From: M3007 sp031398055
GTDB lineage: Bacteria; Bacteroidota; Bacteroidia; Chitinophagales; Saprospiraceae
DNA: 64,000 bases
NCBI GenBank assembly: GCA_031398055.1
Contig: JANNMS010000084.1
Location: 1 to 64,000 of the forward strand
Direction of reading: 5' to 3'
This document shows positions 26,883-35,133 of this stretch, piece after piece. Below the pieces are notes generated by a model. That model worked only from the letters and a program-made list of their open reading frames with translations. It did no database searches and was not told the DNA's origin. The first letter of the stretch is position 1. Each line of letters starts with the position of its first letter. The translations under genes were made by a program, and so were the position numbers.

Positions 26883-27613
26883 TTTAAAAAAATGGTTTGC
26901 CGACGTGCAATTTGCAACGCTGTTTTTGATGAAAATCAAAAACAAAAAGCAAACTCAACGCCCTTGTGAAATATGGGCAACGGTGGTCTCGTCTTGGACG
27001 AGATGGAACGGGCGGGAAATTTTTATCAAAAAAATGCTTTGCAAAATGGTTTTTCAATCCGACAAAAAGGACAGTTTTGGATTGAAAAACGGGCAGTCTT
27101 TTATATATTTTAGTTGTTTTCTTTAAAAAGTCGTTCGATTTAAAAAAAGTAGGCAAACAGAACAACTGCCATTTTGATGAATTTTTTGAACAAAAACAAG
27201 ACGCACACATCCATGGTAAACCAATGGTGCATCGGCAAAAAGCGGATTCAAATTTTGCGGTGGGAGACTTTGAAAAAAATTGGCCACTGCCAAAACTTCC
27301 GAGCGGGGAGGTGCTTTCTCAGGTTGCCATTTTCAAAAAAACTTGTGTTTGGGTGGCACAATTTGAAAATCAGAGAAACAACCGAAGCGAAAAATTGGAA
27401 TAGGTATTTAGTGTGCGCCCGCGCCGGCGAAAAAATGTTTGTTTTGAAAAGTATCCGACCTGCAAATCGACAAGCCAAAATTGGGTTGCCGAAAAAATTT
27501 GAAGGGCAGATTTTTTTTAAAAAAAATCTGCCCTTCGCTGTTGAAAATTGCTCGATGCAAACCAAAGGAAACACGATATTTCCGAAAAGACACCGCAGCC
27601 TTTGGTTTAAGCA
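26883..27613. other. Intergenic region upstream of RNase G
   Basis: This 731-base gap has open frames but none with gene-like composition. It contains a small hairpin TCTCGTC/GACGAGA (26987-27003) and a perfect 36-base palindrome at 27501-27536 that would end transcription from the ribosomal small-protein gene. The AT-rich remainder shows nothing recognisable. Confidence 0.5.
27501..27536. terminator. Perfect palindrome with A/T core, terminator-like
   Basis: GAAGGGCAGATTTTTTTT is followed directly by its exact reverse complement. It is 78 bases beyond the stop of the ribosomal small-protein gene. The GC stem next to an A/T core resembles a bidirectional terminator, though the U tract is inside the stem rather than after it. 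Confidence 0.5.
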
Positions 27614-27706
27614 CTAACGCTTTTTCTTATGACGATTCTTGCGCAGTCTTTTTTTGCGCTTGTGAGTCGAGATTTTATGACGTTTACGTTTTTTTCCGCA
27701 AGGCAT
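27614..27706 (-). CDS. AURKAIP1/COX24-domain small ribosomal protein (30 aa)
   Basis: ATG at 27704-27706 opens a 30-codon frame ending in TAG at 27614. The product is MPCGKKRKRHKISTHKRKKR followed by LRKNRHKKKR: two-thirds Lys, Arg and His. It matches the very short AURKAIP1/COX24-domain proteins annotated across Bacteroidota (typically MPNGKKRKRHKMATHKRKKR), which are thought to be ribosome-associated. It lies 19 bases downstream of the TPR gene and probably shares its transcript with HU. The gene is too short for most gene finders. Confidence 0.88.
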   Translation of the reverse strand: MPCGKKRKRHKISTHKRKKRLRKNRHKKKR

Positions 27707-27725
27707 AACTGCTTCAATTTAAATT

Positions 27726-28517
27726 TTAGTTACCAGATATAGATTTACAAATTTTTTCAAACTCGCCGCTTTTCACCAGATTGCCTGCATTTTTATAGGC
27801 AACTGCCAAAAGGCATGGCGTTTTGGGGTTGTTTTTGTCCAATTCCCAACTGTGCTCCAACCGTTCGATGGCCTTTTGCCACTGCCCGGTTTTGATGGCC
27901 AAACGCCCCAAAGCATTGAACGGAGCGGGGTGATTTGGATTTTTTTCGGCCAATTCCCGCAAAGTCAGAGCTGCTTTCATCGGTTGGCCGTCCGGTGGAA
28001 CTTCCGCCCAAACCAAAGCCTGATTGACCAAATGTTCAACGTTTTTCGGGTTCGCAGCCGCCGCTTTCCCGAACGCTTCCGCCGCTTTTTCACCCAAAAA
28101 ATGGTGTGTTGTCTCATCTTTTGCCCCCGACAAACTTTCAAAAAAAGTCGCACCTGCCACCGACCAAGCCGTGTCGGCTTTTTCGATTTCGGCAACTTGC
28201 CAAGCCACCGCACCGGAAGCAGCAGACTGCCCGATTTGATGCCAAAAACTTGCTAATTTTTTGAGCAGAGCGGACTTTTCCGCATCCGAAGTCGCATCCC
28301 GAACCAATTTTTCGAGTGCTTCGATTTGTTCGTTTTGTTGCTGCGAAACAGCACTTTTCGATTTTGAAATCAGTTCCGCAAAATTGCTTGCCACCACGCC
28401 ACCGGGTTTCATCAATTCAGATTTTTTCCCAACATTTGGCTTGGTTGAAAAACCAAAATACAGCCCTGAAAAAAGCATGGCTGCCAGCAAAAGCGTAATT
28501 TTTTGTGCCTGCTTCAT
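27726..28517 (-). CDS. TPR-repeat protein with N-terminal membrane anchor or signal
   Basis: The 263-residue protein has an N-terminal hydrophobic segment (about 7-23, TLLLAAMLFSGLYFG) without a lipobox, then an alpha-helical region with tetratricopeptide-like repeats. The clearest are at about 150-245 (AAEAFGKAAAANPKNVEHLV, PAPFNALGRLAIKTGQWQKA, SWELDKNNPKTPCLLAVAYK). It probably acts as a periplasmic scaffold; no partner can be named. It sits between the HU gene and the small ribosomal gene, a neighbourhood I recall from other Bacteroidota. Confidence 0.75.
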   Translation of the reverse strand: MKQAQKITLLLAAMLFSGLYFGFSTKPNVGKKSELMKPGGVVASNFAELISKSKSAVSQQQNEQIEALEKLVRDATSDAEKSALLKKLASFWHQIGQSAASGAVAWQVAEIEKADTAWSVAGATFFESLSGAKDETTHHFLGEKAAEAFGKAAAANPKNVEHLVNQALVWAEVPPDGQPMKAALTLRELAEKNPNHPAPFNALGRLAIKTGQWQKAIERLEHSWELDKNNPKTPCLLAVAYKNAGNLVKSGEFEKICKSISGN

Positions 28518-28609
28518 TTCAAAGTTTCAAAAAGTAATTGCAGATGGTTTGTTTTGTTGATTTTGGGAAACCACAACCGTTAATTTACCAACTGCAAAAA
28601 ATCGCAACT

Positions 28610-28921
28610 TCAATCCTCGCCGTTGTCTTCGGGAAGTGCGGTCACGTTGCTTTTCACCTGTTCCGTAAAAATCTTCGCAGGTTTGAACGACGGGATGAAA
28701 TGTTCAGGGATTTCGATGGATTTCCCTTTTTTGATGTTGCGGCCAACTTTGGCTGCGCGTTTTTTGATGACGAAACTACCAAAACCACGGATGTAAACGT
28801 TTTCACCGTTTTGCAAAGTGGTTTTAATCTCTTTGAAAAGAGATTCGAGGGACACCAAAACGTCCACTTTTGGTACGCCGGTTTTATCGGCGATGGCATT
28901 CACAAGGTCAGCCTTTCTCAT
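28610..28921 (-). CDS. HU/IHF-family DNA-binding protein
   Basis: This nucleoid protein of 103 residues begins MRKADLVNAIADKTGVPKVD. The DNA-binding arm contains IRGFGSFVIKKRAAKVGRN with I...IPEHFIPSFKPAK, where the intercalating Pro lies. A short acidic tail (LPEDNGED) extends past the usual HU end. It bends DNA; hairpin-rich DNA such as that in this window is a favoured type of HU substrate in other bacteria. Confidence 0.94.
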   Translation of the reverse strand: MRKADLVNAIADKTGVPKVDVLVSLESLFKEIKTTLQNGENVYIRGFGSFVIKKRAAKVGRNIKKGKSIEIPEHFIPSFKPAKIFTEQVKSNVTALPEDNGED

Positions 28922-29260
28922 TTTACTTCGTTGATTTTGAACAACTTATGGATAATAATAGCGAGGTTTCCCCAAACAGGTCGCAAAGTTCGCACAAAAT
29001 TTGAGGGCGCAAAATTTTTGCTGAAAATTTTCAGCCTTGATTTTTCGTCCCACAAAAATGGTAAAAAGGATTCGCGGTTTGGTAAAAACCTTCCGCTCCA
29101 GTTTTCAAACTTCAAATTTTCAATTAAAAATGACTCGAAATCTGAAAGCCTCGAAGCGAAGGCTCAAAACTCGCACGTTTACCTGAAATGACAAACTCCA
29201 TGCCCAAAAAAGTTTTGATAATCAACGAGTTGCCTTAAAAAAGACAGATTCTGGCCAATT
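28922..29260. other. Intergenic region upstream of HU
   Basis: There is no credible gene in 339 bases. On the minus strand GAACTTTG (28985-28992 region) is a weak resemblance to TAnnTTTG. No hairpin repeat of the kinds seen elsewhere lies here. Confidence 0.4.
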
Positions 29261-30163
29261 TCAAATCGAGATTTTCCAGATTTTCACCGTCCGGTCGTCG
29301 CTGCACGAAACAAGATGCTCGCCGAGCCACAGCAATTTGTTCACCGAATTGAAATGTCCGCCCGACCGCACGGCGTCCGCCACTTTTAAAAGTTCCAAAT
29401 TTTGGGCATCCCAAATTTTCAAATGACGGTCGCGGCTCGCGGTGACCAAAAATTTTCCGTCCGGCGAAAATTTTAAATCGTTCAAAGTGTACCGGTGCGC
29501 GGGAATTTCGGCGAGTTTTTCAAAATCATTTTCCAAATCCCAAATTCGCAGCATCGCATCGCGGCCACCGCTCGCCAGTTTTTTTTCATCCGGAAAATAG
29601 GCGAGCGAAAAAACCGAGCTGCCGTGCGCCGCCGGAATCGTATTTTTCAAAGTCAAATCGTTGGCGTCCAAAAAATAAATCGCGCCGTCGCTGCCGCCGA
29701 TTGCCAACTCGTTTCGATTTTTTGAAAAAGAAATGCACCGCAACGCCCGGTTGGAAAGTTTGAAACTTTCGAGCGGCCGCAGTTCGTCGGTGTGCCAAAC
29801 CGTCAAAACACCATCACCGCCGACCGAAAAAATGCGCTCGCCGACGGCCAGCAAACCAAACACACCTTTATTATTATGGTGTCGAATATTTCTGGTTTTA
29901 TCCGGCTGGCCGGGGAGGACTTGAAAAATGCCGCCGTTCATCGTGCCAAGCAGCACGTTTTCGGAATCGGGCAGCAGTAAAATGGAAAAAATTTGCTCGC
30001 CGACATCGGCCACCGCTTTTCCCAAATCGGGTTCGTCCAAAATCCATTCGACCAAAAAACCGTCGCCGCCAGCCGAGTAAAAATGGTTCGGTTTTTTGGC
30101 AGCAGCCAAAGCGTAAATTGCTGAATTGTGGCCGAGGCATTCGCCTGTTTTTTCGATTTTCAT
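29261..30163 (-). CDS. WD40-repeat beta-propeller protein
   Basis: The 300-residue protein consists of about seven WD40 blades and nothing else. Clear blades end in FLVEWIL, VLTVWHT, AIYFLDA, MLRIWDL, HLKIWDA and TVKIWKI, each preceded by GH- or SGG-type turns such as ASGGRDAMLRIWD. There is no signal peptide, so it is cytoplasmic. WD40 proteins of this kind serve as interaction platforms; the partner is unknown. It is 10 bases downstream of the hypothetical gene at 30174-30563 and likely co-transcribed. Confidence 0.9.
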   Translation of the reverse strand: MKIEKTGECLGHNSAIYALAAAKKPNHFYSAGGDGFLVEWILDEPDLGKAVADVGEQIFSILLLPDSENVLLGTMNGGIFQVLPGQPDKTRNIRHHNNKGVFGLLAVGERIFSVGGDGVLTVWHTDELRPLESFKLSNRALRCISFSKNRNELAIGGSDGAIYFLDANDLTLKNTIPAAHGSSVFSLAYFPDEKKLASGGRDAMLRIWDLENDFEKLAEIPAHRYTLNDLKFSPDGKFLVTASRDRHLKIWDAQNLELLKVADAVRSGGHFNSVNKLLWLGEHLVSCSDDRTVKIWKISI

Positions 30164-30173
30164 TTTTTAAAAA

Positions 30174-30563
30174 CTAAGCATAGCCGCTCACAAAATTGAT
30201 AAACCCTTTTCGCCCGTCCTTCTTTGTCCACATTTTCACAGATTTGATAAGCCGTTCGAGCACGGGAATCATGTGTCGATAAGGAATTTGATAGCCAAAT
30301 TCAGAATCCACAATTTCATCGGAATCGCGGTTTAGCCGAAAACCCACCACTTCCATCAAAACATCGTACACTTTTTTGGTTTTCGGTGGCATCAAAACCG
30401 GCAATTCCGGCAGGCGTTTTTTCTCGCGGGAAAGTTTGAAAACGGCTTTTTCGAAAGCAAGCAAAATATCACCATCCGCAATTTCGGGGTTGGCATTTGC
30501 CACCGCCAAAATTGATTTTTCGATGTTTTGTAAAATGTCGAGGTAATCTTGAATGATGTTCAT
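30174..30563 (-). CDS. Hypothetical protein, 129 aa
   Basis: I do not recognise a family. The protein is soluble, mainly helical, with an N-terminal helix (MNIIQDYLDILQNIEKSILA), a Pro-rich turn (LPELPVLMPPKTKK) and a basic C-terminus (SVKMWTKKDGRKGFINFVSG). It is preceded by a TACTTTTG promoter box and followed closely by the WD40 gene, suggesting a two-gene unit. The good codon pattern supports a real gene. Confidence 0.75.
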   Translation of the reverse strand: MNIIQDYLDILQNIEKSILAVANANPEIADGDILLAFEKAVFKLSREKKRLPELPVLMPPKTKKVYDVLMEVVGFRLNRDSDEIVDSEFGYQIPYRHMIPVLERLIKSVKMWTKKDGRKGFINFVSGYA

Positions 30564-30591
30564 CGTAGTATTTTTGAAAATTTAAGTTGGG

Positions 30592-30599
30592 CAAAAGTA
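30592..30599 (-). promoter_or_regulatory. Bacteroidota-type -7 box, TACTTTTG
   Basis: The minus strand reads TACTTTTG, an exact TAnnTTTG match, 29 bases upstream of the ATG at 30563. Confidence 0.42.
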
Positions 30600-30645
30600 G
30601 ACTTCGACACGATACTTTCGCCCCACGAAAATTAAAGGATTTCAA

Positions 30646-31794
30646 ATGAACCCAGCCACACAATTTGATTGCATCGTCATCGGCGGCGGCATTTTCGGGT
30701 GCTACGCTGCCCTGTTTTTGGCCGGGCGCGGGCAAAAAGTGGCACTTTTGGAAAAAGAATCGCGCCTTTTTCAAAAAGCATCGCTCGTCAATCAGGCGCG
30801 TTTGCATTCCGGTTATCACTATCCGAGAAGCATCGCGACGGCTGCGATGTCGGATGAACACAAAACCCGGTTCACCGACGAGCACCGCGATTTTGTCAAT
30901 TTTAGTTTTGAAAAATTTTACGCCGTCGAACGGTTCGGCTCGTTCACCGATGCCCGGCAGTTCGAGCGGTTTTGCGATTTTTTAAAAATAAAATGCGAGC
31001 GCGTTGCCGAGCATCCGCTTTTCAATTTTCAACGAATCGAGGCACTTTACAGAACCGAGGAATTTTCCTTCGACCCCGTTTTGCTCGGTCAATTTTACAC
31101 ACAACGTGTTGAAAATCATCCGAATATCGAAGTTTTTAAAAACATAAAACTGCTCGCCGCCGGGCAGTCCGGGAAAAATTGGGAACTTGAATTTGAGGTT
31201 TTTTCAAATGTCCAAAGTCCAAAGTCCAAAGTCCAAAGTCCAATGGTCATCAACGCAACCTACGCCGCGACCAACGCCATCAACCGACTTTTCGGCCTGC
31301 GCGACCTCGAACTGACCCACGAAATCTCGGAAATCGCGTTCATTTCCGGCCAAAAATTTAAAGAAAAAGGCCTCACCGTGATGGATGGCGCGTTCGGAAG
31401 CATCATGCCGTACGGAAAATCGGGGCTGCTTTCGCTCAGTTCGGTGGCTTACACCCACCACAAAATCAGTTACGAAAACCTGCCGACTTTCAATTGCCAG
31501 CAACCCGAAATTGACCCGCGATGCCGACCGACGGCTCCCGGAATTTGCACAATTTGCCCGCGCCGCCCCGTCGAAAATGCCCGAAAAATGCTCAGCCAAA
31601 TGCAGCAATATTTTGCGGAAGATGTTGATTTTCAACACCTTTTCTCTTATTTCACGATAAAATCAAAGTTAAAAAGCAGTTACATTGACGACGGCAGGCC
31701 GACCGAAATTTCGATGCTGCACGATACACCGAAATTTTACTGTTTGTTTGCGGGGAAGATTAACTCGATTTATGAGGTCGAGAAAATTGTCTGA
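30646..31794 (+). CDS. FAD-dependent oxidoreductase (DAO family)
   Basis: The 382-residue protein starts with the FAD dinucleotide fold: CIVIGGGIFGCYAALFLAGR at about 10-29 and the ribose-binding Glu in VALLEKES (about 33-40). QARLHSGYHYPRSIATA resembles the substrate/FAD segment of D-amino-acid-oxidase-like enzymes. The substrate is unknown. A segment at about 188-200 (NVQSPKSKVQSPM) is encoded by five GTCCAAA heptamers and sits just before the second conserved motif VINATYA. TACTTTCG at 30613 may be its promoter. The gene stands alone, divergent from the hypothetical gene. Confidence 0.82.
   Translation: MNPATQFDCIVIGGGIFGCYAALFLAGRGQKVALLEKESRLFQKASLVNQARLHSGYHYPRSIATAAMSDEHKTRFTDEHRDFVNFSFEKFYAVERFGSFTDARQFERFCDFLKIKCERVAEHPLFNFQRIEALYRTEEFSFDPVLLGQFYTQRVENHPNIEVFKNIKLLAAGQSGKNWELEFEVFSNVQSPKSKVQSPMVINATYAATNAINRLFGLRDLELTHEISEIAFISGQKFKEKGLTVMDGAFGSIMPYGKSGLLSLSSVAYTHHKISYENLPTFNCQQPEIDPRCRPTAPGICTICPRRPVENARKMLSQMQQYFAEDVDFQHLFSYFTIKSKLKSSYIDDGRPTEISMLHDTPKFYCLFAGKINSIYEVEKIV
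31210..31244 (+). repeat. In-frame GTCCAAA heptamer array
   Basis: Five tandem units GTCCAAA (the last GTCCAAT) are read in frame in the FAD oxidoreductase gene. This is the reverse complement type of the TTGGACR units at 10284 and 50430. There is no mirrored arm. Confidence 0.8.
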
Positions 31795-31828
31795 AAACGG
31801 CGTATTTTTGAGCAAAAATTTTCAAGTT

Positions 31829-32464
31829 ATGACTGCTGCTGCTGTTTCTGAACCCAAAACCACCACCTCGCCCATTTCCTCTCCTGCCGGAAATGCCGCT
31901 CCGCTTGAAAAAATTTCTTGGAAAAATTTTGAAAAAGAATACCTCACCCGCGAGGACGGTTTCAGGTATGAATGGTCGGATGGAAAAGTAATCAAAACGC
32001 CTCGTGCTATGAACCAATATCAATATTTTATTCTCGACAACCTCACCGAACTTTTTACTCGATTGAGATTTGCGGGCAAAGTTTCTGGAAAAATGTATGC
32101 CGAAATCGACACTTTTTTCCTCAAAAAACACCACCGCCGCCCCGACATGGCTTGGTTTTCAGACGAACAGGCAGCCCGAATGGCCTACCGTGAAAACCAG
32201 ATTCCCAAATTTGTCATCGAAATTGTGTCCGACCACGACAAAGTGGACGACCTGCTCGATAAATTGAAAGACTACAAAAATGCAAATGTGGAAGTGGTTT
32301 GGGTGATTTCCCCGGCGCGAAACCAAGTTTGGGTGCATTCCGAAAATTCGAGTTGGCACTGCTCCGGCGACCAAATTTGCTCCGCCGCGCCGGTTTTGCC
32401 AGAATTTCAAATCACTGCGGAAGAATTGTTTCGCAAACCAGCCAAACCGGAAACGGTGGGATGA
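31829..32464 (+). CDS. Uma2-family PD-(D/E)XK endonuclease-like protein
   Basis: From ATG 31829 the protein has 211 residues. After a Ser/Thr/Pro-rich head it shows the Uma2 (DUF820) fold: YEWSDGKVIKT (about 49-59), the core D and E-x-K region around RRPDMAWFSDEQ and PKFVIEIVSDHDKVDDLLDK, and the end VEVVWVISPARNQVWVH. The family is abundant in Cyanobacteria and Bacteroidota and its role is unsettled. Two further copies lie at 51484 and 55289. Upstream in-frame codons overlap the FAD gene and are rejected. Confidence 0.86.
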   Translation: MTAAAVSEPKTTTSPISSPAGNAAPLEKISWKNFEKEYLTREDGFRYEWSDGKVIKTPRAMNQYQYFILDNLTELFTRLRFAGKVSGKMYAEIDTFFLKKHHRRPDMAWFSDEQAARMAYRENQIPKFVIEIVSDHDKVDDLLDKLKDYKNANVEVVWVISPARNQVWVHSENSSWHCSGDQICSAAPVLPEFQITAEELFRKPAKPETVG

Positions 32465-32468
32465 ATTT

Positions 32469-32886
32469 TTAGGGAAACAAACCAAGCAAAATCAACTCCT
32501 TCCGAAATTCAATATCATAAGAATTATTGAAATCCAAAATCTTGATTGTTGCTCGTCCTATTTTTGTTTTGGGCAAAATCAGGCCATTTTCTACCTTAAA
32601 ATGGGCAAACCAATTATCAATTCGAGGGTTGAAAAAGCGGATAATTTGGTTTTTTTTGATTGACAAATTCCACCGTCCCAAAATCTGTTCCCTTGTTTCC
32701 ATTGCAATACCCACAGCAATTACAAAGATTGTCAGGGTGCGTCCGACCGCCATGTTTCAAAGCCACGATGTGGTCGCATTGAAATGAATATCCAGCAAAT
32801 TTTTGTGGCATCCGGCAATATTCGCAGCGAAAACCTGCGCGCATGACAACAAATTCGCGCAGCCGCTCAGGAATATACCGGCTCAT
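32469..32886 (-). pseudogene. HNH endonuclease, frameshifted copy
   Basis: The first part (from 32886) encodes RCEYCRMP, then FQCDHIVALKHGGRTHPDN and CGYCNGNKG, the zinc/HNH core. The frame ends early at FQPSN. The second part continues in another frame with FFNPRIDNWFAHFKVENG and ILPKTKIGRATIKILDFNN, matching the C-terminal half of the intact paralogue at 59274. Deleting one T from the T5 tract near 32648 restores one frame (YPLFNPRIDNW) of about 139 residues. It overlaps the upstream small gene by 20 bases. Confidence 0.85.
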
Positions 32887-33127
32887 TTATTTGTAATTTA
32901 TAGGCATGTACTTTGGCAAGTCGAATTATCCTTTCCATCGTCATAATATGTTCAAACTCAACTTTTTGCACCTTGTTGAGACCTTTATTCCTTTTGATTT
33001 CCACCAAAAAATCAAACCGCTCTTGTTGATTTTGCGAAGGGTGATAAGCCATGACTTTTTCCGGCGAAAGGCTCGCCAGAAACTCTGCAAATTCTTGATA
33101 AATCGAAATGCCCGTTTGAACTTCCAT
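32867..33127 (-). CDS. Small partner protein of HNH cassette, 86 aa
   Basis: ATG 33127 gives MEVQTGISIYQEFAEFLASL and a helical, charged protein of 86 residues. It is homologous to the 84-residue protein at 59023: both share F.DF.A.LSPEK, a central Q.R...LV..K, and E.I.RLAK..A near the end. It overlaps the HNH start by 20 bases. I do not know a named family. The fixed pairing with an HNH gene, twice in this window, suggests a bound partner or antitoxin-like role; that is inference. Confidence 0.78.
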   Translation of the reverse strand: MEVQTGISIYQEFAEFLASLSPEKVMAYHPSQNQQERFDFLVEIKRNKGLNKVQKVEFEHIMTMERIIRLAKVHAYKLQINEPVYS

Positions 33128-33182
33128 AATTCTATTCTTTCCACAAAAGAACGTCTTTTTTAAGTTTTTTGCAGCAAAAATA

Positions 33183-34859
33183 TCAAAACAACCCCACCAC
33201 TTTCCCATCTTTATCAATATCAATTTTCATTGCCGAAGGCTCTTTCGGCAGGCCGGGCATCGTCATAATTTCACCACAAATCATCACGACAAATTCCGCC
33301 CCGGCAGCCAATCGAACTTCCCGGACGTTCAAAACATGACCAGTCGGCGCGCCCCGTAATTTTGGATTGGACGAAAACGAATACTGCGTTTTTGCCACGC
33401 AAATCGGAAAATGCCCGCAGCCCATCGCCTCGATTTTTTTGATTTCTGCCAGCACATTTGCCTCGGCCACGATGTCCGAAGCGCCGTAAATTTTGGTAGC
33501 GACGGCGCGCATTTTTTCCCAAATCGGCAGGTCGTCCGGGTAGACAAATTGAAAGGTAGTCGTTTGATTTTCAGTGATTTGCACTATTTTTTTGGCCAAA
33601 TCTTCCGCGCCCGCGCCGCCCGCTGCCCAATGTTTGCAAATCGAAACGGGCACGCCGCGCGACTCCAATTTTTCCTGCAACCACGAAATTTCCGCCTCGG
33701 AATCGTGGTAAAAATGGTTGACCGCGACGATACACGGCAGCCCGAAATTTTTCTGCACATTTTCGATGTGCCTCGCTAAATTGGGAAAACCGAGTTCGAG
33801 CGCGACCAAATTTTCGGTTTTCACATCTTTTACTTCGATGCCGCCGTGATATTTCAGGGCTTTTATCGTGGCGACGATGACGACTGCGTCGGGACGCAAA
33901 CCAGATTTTCTACATTTAATATCGACAAATTTTTCCGCGCCGAGGTCTGCACCAAAACCGGCCTCGGTCACGACGAAATCTGCCAATTTCAGGGCGTTTT
34001 TCGTGGCCATCACCGAATTGCAGCCGTGCGCGATGTTGGCAAACGGGCCGCCATGAATGAACGCCGGGGTGTGTTCGAGCGTCTGCACAATGTTTGGTTT
34101 GATGGCTTCTTTCAACAAAACGGTCATCGCGCCATGCGCATCGAGGTCGCGGGCACGGACGGGTTCGCGTTTTGTGTTGAAACCGAGGACGATATTTCCG
34201 AGCCGATTTTTCAAATCTTCGAGCGAGGTGGCGAGGCACAAAATCGCCATGACCTCCGATGCCACGACGATATCAAAGCCATCCTCGCGCGGAAAACCAT
34301 TGCCGACACCGCCGAGCGAAACCACCGTTTTTCGCAAAGCGCGGTCGTTCATGTCCATCACGCGCCGCCAAGTGATTCGGCGGACGTCAATTTGCAGTTC
34401 ATTTCCATGGTGAATGTGGTTGTCAATCAGTGCGGATAGCAGGTTATTTGCCAAACCGATGGCATTAAAATCGCCGGTAAAATGCAAATTGATGTCCTCC
34501 ATCGGCACAACTTGTGAAAAACCTCCGCCCGCCGCGCCCCCTTTCATCCCAAAAACAGGCCCCAAACTGGGTTCGCGCAGGCAAATAATCGTCTTTTTTC
34601 CAATCCTTTTCAGCGCGTCGCCGAGGCCGACGACGGTCGTGGTTTTGCCCTCGCCTGCCGGAGTCGGCGAAATGGCCGTGACTAAAATCAGTTTGGAATT
34701 TGGATTTTCCGGCTGTTTTTCGAGCCAATTCGGGTCAATTTTCGCTTTAAAATGACCGAATGGTTCGAGCGCGTTTTCGGGGATGCCGAGTTGTTTTTTG
34801 GCGAGCGGGAGGATTTTTTCGAGTTTGGCTTTTTGGGCAATTTCGATGTCGGAAAGCAT
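33183..34859 (-). CDS. fhs: Formate-tetrahydrofolate ligase
   Basis: The enzyme makes 10-formyl-THF from formate, THF and ATP, feeding one-carbon metabolism. ATG 34859 (MLSDIEIAQKAKLEKILPLA) gives 558 residues, the normal length; the frame upstream is repeat-derived. The P-loop-like TPAGEGKTT is at about 66-74, and the family signature PSLGPVFGMKGGAAGGGFSQ with VVPMEDINLHFTGD follows. The end LPKEPSAMKIDIDKDGKVVG is typical. It is divergent from the pirin gene. Confidence 0.97.
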   Translation of the reverse strand: MLSDIEIAQKAKLEKILPLAKKQLGIPENALEPFGHFKAKIDPNWLEKQPENPNSKLILVTAISPTPAGEGKTTTVVGLGDALKRIGKKTIICLREPSLGPVFGMKGGAAGGGFSQVVPMEDINLHFTGDFNAIGLANNLLSALIDNHIHHGNELQIDVRRITWRRVMDMNDRALRKTVVSLGGVGNGFPREDGFDIVVASEVMAILCLATSLEDLKNRLGNIVLGFNTKREPVRARDLDAHGAMTVLLKEAIKPNIVQTLEHTPAFIHGGPFANIAHGCNSVMATKNALKLADFVVTEAGFGADLGAEKFVDIKCRKSGLRPDAVVIVATIKALKYHGGIEVKDVKTENLVALELGFPNLARHIENVQKNFGLPCIVAVNHFYHDSEAEISWLQEKLESRGVPVSICKHWAAGGAGAEDLAKKIVQITENQTTTFQFVYPDDLPIWEKMRAVATKIYGASDIVAEANVLAEIKKIEAMGCGHFPICVAKTQYSFSSNPKLRGAPTGHVLNVREVRLAAGAEFVVMICGEIMTMPGLPKEPSAMKIDIDKDGKVVGLF

Positions 34860-34862
34860 AAG

Positions 34863-35129
34863 TTGATTTACGATTTTGGATTTACGATGTACGATTTTTT
34901 TAGGAGGAGGCACCATTTTGATTTTGGTAAAACATTTTTGAAGCCTCGTTGATTTAAATGAAAATGGGGCAATCACAGGGCGTAAAAGTAGCAGCGACCA
35001 ATGAATTTCTTAATGTAGTTCAATGCTTTTCGCTGTTCGCCATCCCCAACTTTGTGTCGTAAAAAATTAAAACAATGGACACCGCAGGCGTGAAAAATCG
35101 TCCATCGTAAATCTAAAATCGTAAATTTT
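34863..35129. repeat. Two facing TTTACGA heptamer arrays between fhs and pirin genes
   Basis: 34863-34897 reads TTTACGA, TTTTGGA, TTTACGA, TGTACGA. 35097-35129 carries the reverse complement (TCGTAAATCTAAAATCGTAA). They are about 200 bases apart, one abutting each gene start, with unrelated sequence between. The arms would meet only if the whole 274-base region folded. Confidence 0.7.
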
Positions 35130-35133
35130 CAAC

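Noticed and set aside
27174..27617. 147-codon plus-strand frame in the gap upstream of RNase G
   Set aside because: Composition is not protein-like, it overlaps the small ribosomal gene on the other strand and runs through the 27501 palindrome.
28538..29191. 217-codon plus-strand frame over HU
   Set aside because: It is antisense to HU and its leader, without motifs.
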